In this document: positions 58,293-64,000 of the stretch, one piece after another
Layout of the letters: each line of letters begins with the position of its first letter
Position numbering within the stretch: position 1 is the stretch's first letter
Origin: an uncultured Eubacteriales bacterium
Lineage (GTDB): Bacteria; Bacillota; Clostridia; Oscillospirales; Oscillospiraceae
Reading direction: 5' to 3'
Assembly (NCBI GenBank): GCA_900544405.1
Contig: UQVA01000001.1
Coordinates: forward strand, 1-64,000
DNA length: 64,000 bases
The notes under the pieces: generated by a model
Databases searched by the model: none
Told to the model about the DNA's origin: nothing
What the model saw: the letters and a program-made list of their open reading frames with translations, nothing else
Program-made: the position numbers and the translations under genes

Positions 58293-59120
58293 ATGCTTGG
58301 ATCGATCTGCGGAGATATCCTGGGCTCAACTTATGAATTTGGCATTGAAAATCAGGATATTTTTTTGCTTCATGAAAATGATGATATGACGGATGATTCG
58401 GTATTAACCTGTGCGGTTGCCGAATGGCTCGTTGAATATGGAACTCTTTCCGGACTGGGAAAAGGGGAACATCAATATATCTTGGCCAGAAAGTTTTTTG
58501 ACTATACCATGCGTTACCCGGACAAGGCATACGGTTTAAAATACATGGACTGGATCTTAACTTATGAAGAAAGAGGAACGATTCCAGAACCGCCCGACAG
58601 TCTGGGAAATGGCTGCGCTATGCGGGTAAGCCCGATTGCCTATGCTTATAAAACGCTTCACGAAGTGGAAGCATACGCCTGTCTGCAGGCAGAAGTAACA
58701 CACAATAATCCCGAAGGGATCCGTGGCGCCTGTGCCATCGCAGCGGCTACGAAAATGGCATTAGACGGCAGAACAAAAAACGAGATAAAAAAATACATCT
58801 CATCCAAGTATTTTTATAACTTAAATCAGACCATCGAATCGATCCGGTCAGTGAAACATGAATTCTCTCCCACTTGCCCGGTTACTGTTCCACAGGCGTT
58901 GATCGCCTTTTTAAAGGGAACCGATTATGAGAGCACCATATTAAATGCAATTTCCATAGGCGGTGATTGCGATACCGTGGCCGCCATGGCTGGCGGTATC
59001 GCCTACGCTTATTACAAGAAAATTCCAGATTCTCTCCTTACGCACTGTTTTTCTTGCATGGATAAAGATATCAAAGCGCTATATCATTTGTTTTATGCTA
59101 CTTATCCAATCAATATATAA
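58293..59120 (+). CDS. ADP-ribosylglycohydrolase-family protein
   Basis: A 275-residue ARH-fold protein. The metal ligands DDMTDDSVL near residue 28 and SIGGDCDTVAAMAGGIAYAY near residue 225 are the family signature, with GNGCAMRVSPIAY for substrate binding. ARH enzymes remove ADP-ribose from proteins or hydrolyse related bonds using two magnesium ions. GGAGG precedes the ATG. It is AT-rich and lies in the island, so it is probably cargo; no ADP-ribosyltransferase gene lies nearby in the island. Confidence 0.92.
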   Translation: MLGSICGDILGSTYEFGIENQDIFLLHENDDMTDDSVLTCAVAEWLVEYGTLSGLGKGEHQYILARKFFDYTMRYPDKAYGLKYMDWILTYEERGTIPEPPDSLGNGCAMRVSPIAYAYKTLHEVEAYACLQAEVTHNNPEGIRGACAIAAATKMALDGRTKNEIKKYISSKYFYNLNQTIESIRSVKHEFSPTCPVTVPQALIAFLKGTDYESTILNAISIGGDCDTVAAMAGGIAYAYYKKIPDSLLTHCFSCMDKDIKALYHLFYATYPINI

Positions 59121-59444
59121 AAAGAATTCTGCGTCGGGTCACTTCATCGGCATTTTTTCTTTCCATGCACCATCTTCTGCAAATCTATCTTCCTTGCGAT
59201 CATGCTATCAAGCAGACTGACAGCAGTTTTAATTGATTCGCCTGCGATTGGGAGCCGATCTTCCGTATGCTGCAGCCCGGCTATTCCATCATCTATGACA
59301 TCATGATCTCGTGTAAAGGCAAACAGAAAAGCCCGGAGGATCATAAAAATCCTCCGGGCTTCCGGCTCAATATGTAATATCCCTGATAAAAATGAAAAAT
59401 CCGAACGCATTCCCAATAGGGAAGAAGTTCGGATTTTTCATATA
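59121..59444. other. Right end of the island with two hairpins
   Basis: No convincing gene is seen. AAGCCCGGAGGAT pairs with its complement at 59329-59361, and ATCCGAAC pairs across 59398-59436; both are followed by T-rich sequence on the minus strand, so they can terminate tRNA-Val transcription in place of the displaced terminator. The attR arm AAGTTCGGATTT lies at 59425-59436. Confidence 0.6.
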
Positions 59445-59521
59445 TGGTGGAGACTACAGGACTCGAACCTGTGACCTCATGCGTGTGAAGCATGCGCTCT
59501 AACCAGCTGAGCTAAGCCTCC
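59445..59521 (-). tRNA. tRNA-Val (CAC)
   Basis: Minus-strand cloverleaf with CCA: acceptor GGAGGCT pairs with AGTCTCC (one G-T), D arm GCTCAGCTGGTTAGAGC, anticodon stem CATGC-loop TTCACAC-GCATG, T loop GGTTCGAGTCC. The island begins directly at its 3' CCA, which the left island copy TCCACCA repeats. Confidence 0.93.
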
Positions 59522-59583
59522 GTCGACCTTGCTTGAGTATTATAGCACGGATTCCGGATTTGTCAAGAAGTTTTTTTACCATC

Positions 59584-59612
59584 TTGGCAAAAAAGAAAAA
59601 ATCTGCTATGCT
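59584..59612 (+). promoter_or_regulatory. sfsA promoter
   Basis: TTGGCA at 59584-59589, 17-base spacer, TATGCT at 59607-59612. Confidence 0.75.
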
Positions 59613-59632
59613 ATGGGTCGGAGGAGATCGAA

Positions 59633-60310
59633 ATGTACTATCCCAATATGGTTCCCGGGCGATTCCTGGCCCGGCCCAACCGATTTATTGCGCACATCGA
59701 ATTCCCGGAGGGCGTTGAGGTGTGCCATGTGAAAAATACGGGCCGCTGTCGGGAATTGCTGACGGTGGGCGCACCGGTCTGGTGCCAGCGGTCGGCAAAT
59801 CCCGCCCGGAAAACAAAATATGACCTGATCGCCGTGGAGAAAAACGGCCTGCTCATCAATATGGATTCTCAGGCCCCGAACATCGCCGCAGGGGAGTGGC
59901 TGGCCGCCGGTGGACTGGGGCCGCTGACGGACCTGAAGCCGGAGCAGCGGTTTGAAAATTCCCGTTTCGACTTTGCTTTCACCCGGCAGGGGCAGCCCTG
60001 CTTCCTGGAGGTGAAGGGAGTCACGCTGGAGGACGGGGGCCACTGCGCCTTCCCGGACGCTCCCACGGAGCGGGGAGCCAAGCACATCCATGAGCTTATC
60101 CGGGCAAAAGAACAGGGCTATGGGGCCTATTTGCTGTTCGTCATTCAGATGGCCGGGGCCAAGTCCATCCGGCCCAACGACGCTACCGACCCGGCCTTCG
60201 GGGCGGCCCTGCGGGAAGCCCATGCCGCCGGGGTGGAAATTCTGGCCTATGACTGCCGTGTGACCCCGGAGACCATGGAATTGGCGGAAAAAGTGCCGGT
60301 GTGCTTATAG
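59633..60310 (+). CDS. sfsA: SfsA family DNA/RNA nuclease-like protein
   Basis: A 225-residue SfsA: RFLARPNRFIAHIEF, HVKNTGRCRELL, and the nuclease-like core FDFAFTRQGQPCFLEVKGVT with the PDAPTERGAKHIHEL segment. First named for sugar fermentation stimulation in E. coli, the family has a PD-(D/E)XK-type nuclease fold; its role in Firmicutes is not settled. GGAGGAGATCGAA precedes the ATG. Its end overlaps the minus-strand phosphatase by six bases. Confidence 0.94.
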   Translation: MYYPNMVPGRFLARPNRFIAHIEFPEGVEVCHVKNTGRCRELLTVGAPVWCQRSANPARKTKYDLIAVEKNGLLINMDSQAPNIAAGEWLAAGGLGPLTDLKPEQRFENSRFDFAFTRQGQPCFLEVKGVTLEDGGHCAFPDAPTERGAKHIHELIRAKEQGYGAYLLFVIQMAGAKSIRPNDATDPAFGAALREAHAAGVEILAYDCRVTPETMELAEKVPVCL

Positions 60311-60988
60311 GCCCTTCAGAAGTCCGGGCAGCTCGGAAAGACTGCCGATCTCGTAGTCCGGGTGAATATTCCCGGCGGTTTTCCTTGCTGGATTCACCCA
60401 GCAGGTGGGAATTCCGGCGTTTTTGCCCCCCAGAATGTCCGAGGTCAGGCTGTCGCCCACCATCAGGGCCTTTTCCGGGGCGTAGCCGGGAATTTGGGCC
60501 GTGCAGCGGTCAAAGAATTCTTTGGAGGGCTTGTCGGCCCCAACCCGCTCGGAAATGAACACGTTTTCAAAATAGGGGAGAATTCCGGCACTGGACAGGC
60601 GGCCGTCCTGGACTTTTGCATTGCCGTTGCTCAGCAGGAACATCCGGTAACGGTCCCGGAGGGCGTCCAGGGCTTCTTTGGCGCCGGGGAGGAAGTAGTG
60701 GCCATGGGAGAGGTTTTCCTCATAGGCACGGGCTACGACCTCGCCGGGCACATCGGTCCCAATGGCGGAGAGAAAAGTCACGAAGCGGCTGACCTGCAAT
60801 TCCGAACGGGTGATTTCCCTCCGCTCCAAACGTTCCCAATGGGCCTTGTTGATGGCGCTGTATGTGCGAAGGTTTTCTTCCGTGGGGGATATACCGAAAT
60901 CGGTCAATGTCTTGCTGAGGGCGATGGCCTCGGCCTTGTGAAAATCCAGAATGGTGTCGTCCAGGTCCAGAAACAGAAATTCGACCAT
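60305..60988 (-). CDS. HAD phosphatase, YjjG-type pyrimidine nucleotidase
   Basis: A 227-residue HAD hydrolase: motif I FLFLDLDDTILDFHKAEA, motif II LSNGNAKVQDGR, and C-terminal DKPSKEFFDRCTA plus ALMVGDSLTSDILGGKNAGI. The D-x-D-D-T motif and helical cap fit YjjG/YfnB house-cleaning nucleotidases acting on non-canonical pyrimidine nucleotides. GGAGGG precedes ATG 60988; the frame to 61036 is non-natural. It follows ksgA by one base and is cotranscribed with it. Confidence 0.9.
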   Translation of the reverse strand: MVEFLFLDLDDTILDFHKAEAIALSKTLTDFGISPTEENLRTYSAINKAHWERLERREITRSELQVSRFVTFLSAIGTDVPGEVVARAYEENLSHGHYFLPGAKEALDALRDRYRMFLLSNGNAKVQDGRLSSAGILPYFENVFISERVGADKPSKEFFDRCTAQIPGYAPEKALMVGDSLTSDILGGKNAGIPTCWVNPARKTAGNIHPDYEIGSLSELPGLLKGL

Positions 60989-60989
60989 A

Positions 60990-61859
60990 TTATCCCTCCT
61001 GAAGGCTCTTGCCGATGGCGTTGGACAGGGCGGCAAAGGCTTCGATGCTCAGGGTCTCGCCCCGGATGTTCTCCGGCAGGCCGCAGCTTGCAATGACCTG
61101 GGCGGCACCGGCCTTGCCCAGCTGGGGGAAGCCGGAGGCCAGGCCATTCTGCAGCTTTTTCCGCCGCATGGCGAAGCTGGCCCGGACGGTCCGGAAGAAT
61201 AATTCCGGGCTTTCGATGTTCCAGGGGCGCTCCTTGCGGATTTTCAGGGCGATAACGGCGGACGTGACCTTGGGAGCCGGCAGGAAGCAGCCGGGGCCTA
61301 CGTCAAAGAGAATTTCCGGCTGGGCGTAATACTGGCAGAAAATGGAAAAGGCACTGTAATCGGCACTGCCGGGGGCGGCAATGATGCGCTGGGCCACCTC
61401 TTTCTGGACCATGACCGTGACCTGATCGAAACATTCCGCTTCCAGCAGGGCTGTCAGCACCGGGGAGGTGATGTAATAGGGCAGGTTGGCGCAGGCCATG
61501 GGCCGCAGGCCGGGGAATTTCTCCCGGACCAAGGCAGGGATGTCCTGCTTCAAAATATCCGCCCAGAGAATTTCCAGATTGGAAAATTCTCCCACGGTCT
61601 CGGCGAGCAGGGGCTTGAGCCGGGTGTCCACTTCCACGGCGCAGACCTTCCCGGCCCGGAGACAGAGCTGCTGGGTCAGGCTTCCGATGCCGGGGCCGAC
61701 TTCCAGCACGCCAGTGTCCGGCGAAACCCCGGAATCCTCGGCAATGCGCTCCGGCACCCAGGAGGCAATGAGGAAATTCTGGCCCTTGGCCTTGGAAAAA
61801 TAAAATCCGTACTGGGCCAGCAGGGGCTTCATCACGGAAATATTGCATACGTCGATCAT
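60990..61859 (-). CDS. ksgA: 16S rRNA dimethyladenosine transferase
   Basis: A 289-residue RsmA/KsgA: FSKAKGQNFLIASWVPERIA, VLEVGPGIGSLTQQL (SAM motif I), CANLPYYITSPVLTALLE (catalytic NLPY) and the C-terminal RASFAMRRKKLQNGL. It dimethylates A1518 and A1519 in 16S rRNA. It lies downstream of a 3D/G5-domain gene in the order known from Bacillus (yabE, ksgA), without rnmV between. The ribosome site AAAGGCGG overlaps the arm of the upstream hairpin. Confidence 0.96.
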   Translation of the reverse strand: MIDVCNISVMKPLLAQYGFYFSKAKGQNFLIASWVPERIAEDSGVSPDTGVLEVGPGIGSLTQQLCLRAGKVCAVEVDTRLKPLLAETVGEFSNLEILWADILKQDIPALVREKFPGLRPMACANLPYYITSPVLTALLEAECFDQVTVMVQKEVAQRIIAAPGSADYSAFSIFCQYYAQPEILFDVGPGCFLPAPKVTSAVIALKIRKERPWNIESPELFFRTVRASFAMRRKKLQNGLASGFPQLGKAGAAQVIASCGLPENIRGETLSIEAFAALSNAIGKSLQEG

Positions 61860-61863
61860 ACTG

Positions 61864-61911
61864 AAAAACCGCCTTTCTTCCGGTCATTGTACCAGAAAAA
61901 AGGCGGTTTTT
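61864..61911 (-). terminator. Hairpin between 3D-domain gene and ksgA
   Basis: AAAAACCGCCTTT pairs with AAAGGCGGTTTTT; TTTTTC follows on the minus strand. It ends the 3D-domain gene and also contains the likely ribosome site of ksgA, so it could modulate it. Confidence 0.8.
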
Positions 61912-61924
61912 CAAGAGCAAATGC

Positions 61925-62833
61925 TCAATCCAGAATGTAGACGATGCAGTTTCTTGCACCGAACTGAACGCATTCGTCATAAGTGTCGTAGTACAGGTCG
62001 ATGCGGTGACCCAGAATCAGGCTGCCGGTGTCCTCGGCGGTGGCGATGCCGTAGACCACCTGTCCGTCCTCGGATACGATGTACATTCTCGTCCCCAGAG
62101 GAATGACCTCCGGGTCCACGGCAATCTCGCCGTAGCGGGCCTGGGTGCCGGTGGCGGTGATGCCGTCGCTTTCGGGCCAGCCGTCCAGAGAATAGGCGGT
62201 GGCCAGCACGGTAATGGCCTGGCTGTAGGTCAGGACCTCCCCGGTGGGAGTGGTAATGGTGCCGCCTTCGATGACCGGGGTACCCTCGGTGGGAGCGGCA
62301 GCGGAGCCGGTGCCGCGGGCAATGACCTCGTCCACGGGATGAACGGTGACGGTCCGGTCCAGAATGGTCCGGCCGGTCTCTACGCCCTCCTGATAGCTGA
62401 CGCTGGCGGTGCAGCGCATCTGACCGTCGGATCCGACGGTCAGTACCTGCTCCTCGCCCTCGTCCAGCCAAGACGCCTCGCAATAGGTAATGTTGTGGGG
62501 GATGGCCTCGGTATAAACCTCCAGGCGGGTGGCGGTGACGGCAGCGTCTGCGGCTGCACGGGTCACATAGATGTTGGAAACGCCCGCTTCCTGTGCGGTC
62601 ACATAGGTGTCCTCCGCACCCAGGGTCAGGCCGGCTTCACCCAGAACGGCATCCGGGTCCGTTGCGTAAGTCATGTGGACCAGGGTCCGGTCGCCGTCGG
62701 TAATAACGTAGGTGTTCCGGGCGGAGACCGTCTGGGTCAGAAGCAGAAGGACCAGGATCAGCGGAAGGATCAGGGACAGCGCACGATTCCGGGAAACGGA
62801 CAGGGTGCGGTTCCTCAGAGCCAGTTCCTGCAT
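61925..62833 (-). CDS. G5/3D-domain cell-wall protein (YabE-like)
   Basis: A 302-residue exported protein. A basic N-terminus and one hydrophobic segment (residues 20-38, LSLILPLILVLLLLTQTVSA) are followed by a DUF348-like region, a G5 domain (VTVGSDGQMRCTASVSYQEG) and a 3D domain with the three aspartates in IAVDPEVIPLGTRMYI, AEDTGSLILGHRIDLYYDT. 3D proteins are lytic transglycosylase-like cell-wall hydrolases of the YabE/Rpf/YocH group. It starts an operon with ksgA. Confidence 0.92.
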   Translation of the reverse strand: MQELALRNRTLSVSRNRALSLILPLILVLLLLTQTVSARNTYVITDGDRTLVHMTYATDPDAVLGEAGLTLGAEDTYVTAQEAGVSNIYVTRAAADAAVTATRLEVYTEAIPHNITYCEASWLDEGEEQVLTVGSDGQMRCTASVSYQEGVETGRTILDRTVTVHPVDEVIARGTGSAAAPTEGTPVIEGGTITTPTGEVLTYSQAITVLATAYSLDGWPESDGITATGTQARYGEIAVDPEVIPLGTRMYIVSEDGQVVYGIATAEDTGSLILGHRIDLYYDTYDECVQFGARNCIVYILD

Positions 62834-62939
62834 GGGAGTATGCCTCCTTTCAGAAGTCTAAGTTGTATGCTGAATTTCGACCGGAAACAAGTGGTATCAA
62901 ATTGTTACACGGCCTTGCTGCGGGAAGCAGCTTGGGTAC

Positions 62940-62967
62940 ATTATAACAAAAATCAGGAAAAAGTCAA
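62940..62967 (-). promoter_or_regulatory. Promoter of the 3D-domain gene
   Basis: Minus strand TTGACT at 62962-62967, 16-base spacer, TATAAT at 62940-62945. Confidence 0.85.
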
Positions 62968-63215
62968 GGGTTTTTATTAAAACGCCGGTAAACGACAACT
63001 TTTTGCAAATTATCGCCTCTAAAATTATGTAAACAGAAACCGGGAGAGTACGGTCGAGGGCCCCCGAATTATCCTACATCTTGTAATTTTTGTTACTTCG
63101 TTTACATAAAAGAACGGATTATGTAACCACTTCGTCAACCTTTGCAGCGGGTGCGTTATGGTGAACCGGAAGGGGTGTTATGGAAAAACGAAGGGAAAAA
63201 TTTTCGGCCTGCCCC
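62968..63215. other. Intergenic region with TTATGTAA repeats
   Basis: No gene is seen. TTATGTAAAC occurs at 63025-63034, inverted at 63100-63109 and as TTATGTAACC at 63119-63128. The copies lie upstream of the divergent promoters for the 3D-domain gene and thrS and may be a regulator site; the spacing is not regular enough to name one. Confidence 0.4.
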
Positions 63216-63244
63216 TTGACAAAACCGAAGAATCGTGCTAAAGT
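63216..63244 (+). promoter_or_regulatory. thrS promoter
   Basis: TTGACA at 63216-63221, 17-base spacer, TAAAGT at 63239-63244. Confidence 0.85.
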
Positions 63245-63537
63245 GCATGGCAAGAAAAGCGTTGAGGAAGACATGCGTTCCCGGAAAGTTCCGCAGAGAG
63301 AGGTCGGCTGGTGAAAAGACCTTGGAAGTCCTGCCGGGGGCGATACCACTTCGGAGCTGCGGGTCGGAAATGGCCTGCCGGATGCGTCCGTTACAGCGCC
63401 AATGAGTGGCATGGCCGGAAGAATTTTCGGGTATGCAACCAGGGTGGAACCGTGGAATACGAACTTTGTATCCCACCCCTGATTTTTCAGGGGTGGGATT
63501 TTGCCGTCTTGCCCCAAAATAAAAGGAGGCAATTTTT
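63245..63537 (+). promoter_or_regulatory. T-box riboswitch of thrS
   Basis: The T-box sequence AGGGTGGAACCGTG lies at 63441-63454, followed by a terminator stem TCCCACCCCTGA (63471-63482 with 63487-63498) and TTTTG. Upstream stem I contains GATACCACTT with ACC at 63345-63347, a plausible threonine specifier. Uncharged tRNA-Thr would pair with both and favour the antiterminator, allowing thrS transcription. Confidence 0.93.
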
Positions 63538-64000
63538 ATGTCCGAAGAAAACCTGTACACCTTTGAAAACCCGGAGTACCGCAAGACCTACTGGCATACC
63601 TGCTCCCACATCATGGCCCAGGCCGTGAAGCGGCTGTGGCCGGAGGTCCAGCTGGCCATTGGCCCCGCCATTGACGAGGGCTGGTACTACGACTTTGACG
63701 CTCCCTTCACCTTCACGCCGGAGCATCTGGAAAAGATCGAGGCGGAGATGAAGAAGATCTGCAAGGAGCGCCTGAGCATCGTCCGCAGCGAGAAGCCCCG
63801 GCAGGAGGCCATCGCCTATATGCAGGAGAAGAACGAGCCTTACAAGGTGGAGCTCATCGAGGACCTGCCGGAGGATGCCGTCATTTCCTTCTACACTCAG
63901 GGCGAGTTCACCGACCTGTGCGCCGGCCCCCACCTGGACCACACCGGCCGGGTGAAGCACAATGGCTTCAAGCTGCTGAACACCTGCGGCGCTTACTGGC
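63538..64000 (+). CDS. thrS: Threonyl-tRNA synthetase, N-terminal part
   Basis: The first 154 codons of thrS, running off the window. It opens MSEENLYTFENPEYRKTYWH and goes straight into the editing domain (HTCSHIMAQAVKRLWPEVQL with HxxxH, GPAIDEGWYYDFD, and later FTDLCAGPHLDHTG). The N-terminal TGS domain of standard ThrS is absent, as the start is fixed by AAAGGAGG nine bases upstream and by the T-box leader. Catalytic motifs lie beyond base 64000. Confidence 0.96.
   Translation, partial: MSEENLYTFENPEYRKTYWHTCSHIMAQAVKRLWPEVQLAIGPAIDEGWYYDFDAPFTFTPEHLEKIEAEMKKICKERLSIVRSEKPRQEAIAYMQEKNEPYKVELIEDLPEDAVISFYTQGEFTDLCAGPHLDHTGRVKHNGFKLLNTCGAYW

Larger units (their letters stand above)
47008..59451. 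mobile_element. Integrative mobilizable island at the 3' end of tRNA-Val
   Basis: Both ends carry TGGTGGA (47008-47014 and 59445-59451), which on the minus strand is TCCACCA, the 3' end of tRNA-Val. Inside the ends lie inverted arms AAATCCGAACTT (47027-47038) and AAGTTCGGATTT (59425-59436), as expected when a serine-integrase attP is split into attL and attR. The displaced terminator lies just outside the left end. Contents: large serine recombinase (frameshifted), ParB, relaxase, MobC, ParR/ParM, DUF6076 protein, sigma-like protein, then AT-rich cargo. There are no type IV secretion genes, so it could only move with help from another element. Confidence 0.7.

Noticed and set aside
59144..59416. 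90-residue minus-strand ORF at the right end of the island
   Set aside because: It runs through a strong hairpin, lacks a ribosome site and matches nothing I know.

Overview
The window is about 64 kb of chromosome from a fairly GC-rich gut-type Clostridia (Firmicutes), probably near the Oscillospiraceae. This placement is inferred from the T-box threonyl-tRNA synthetase, the acetylase-branch diaminopimelate genes, the 3D-domain/ksgA order, the FeoA-FeoA-FeoB-Cys-rich iron locus, strong GGAGG ribosome sites, frequent TTG/GTG starts and the ACGX-type radical-SAM peptide locus. No rRNA gene is present to settle it.

Layout. 1-0.8 kb: edge of a ParA gene, perhaps the end of an element lying next to rpsI. 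1.2-2.2 kb: rplM-rpsI. 2.3-9.9 kb: a TtcA-like PP-loop protein, an ECF sigma factor with two matching promoters and an unknown target protein, then nucleic-acid repair and nucleotide genes (HhH glycosylase, O6-alkylguanine methyltransferase, UvrD-like helicase, Nudix). 9.9-14.4 kb: a compact minus-strand cluster of a Cys-rich repeat peptide, a radical SAM/SPASM enzyme, an internally deleted nitroreductase, a flavin/2[4Fe-4S] protein, a zinc macrodomain and a SirTM-type sirtuin, divergent from an HxlR regulator. I consider it the most interesting system here. 15-19 kb: a six-gene operon (methyltransferase, MBL protein, membrane protein, alpha/beta hydrolase, two ATC-hydrolase-like proteins) behind a palindrome that also occurs four times in front of feo. 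19-22.4 kb: little-known proteins. 22.4-25.5 kb: dapH divergent from the M20 deacetylase and aminotransferase of the N-acetyl DAP branch. 25.5-26.9 kb: four tRNA genes and a tRNA-Trp fragment.

27-31.9 kb: ferrous iron uptake (feoA, feoA, feoB, a Cys-rich membrane peptide), two metal-regulator-like winged-helix genes and an HMA protein. 32-42.4 kb: a hybrid histidine kinase followed by a giant secreted leucine-rich-repeat protein and a MoxR-DUF58-transglutaminase-like module whose transglutaminase lacks the catalytic cysteine. 42.5-46.7 kb: a decayed receiver domain, a two-gene ABC exporter and an XRE regulator. 47.0-59.4 kb: a mobilizable island (frameshifted large serine recombinase, ParB, relaxase, MobC, ParR/ParM, DUF6076 protein, sigma-like factor, cargo) that appears to sit exactly at the 3' end of a tRNA-Val gene, with a 7-bp repeat at both ends and inverted attP-like arms. 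59.4-64 kb: housekeeping genes (tRNA-Val, sfsA, YjjG-like phosphatase, ksgA, a 3D/G5 cell-wall protein, and T-box-controlled thrS running off the end).

Three connections stand out: one metal-box palindrome joins the feo locus to the 15-19 kb operon; ADP-ribose chemistry occurs twice (SirTM/macrodomain, and an ADP-ribosylglycohydrolase in the island); and the island separates tRNA-Val from what looks like its original terminator.
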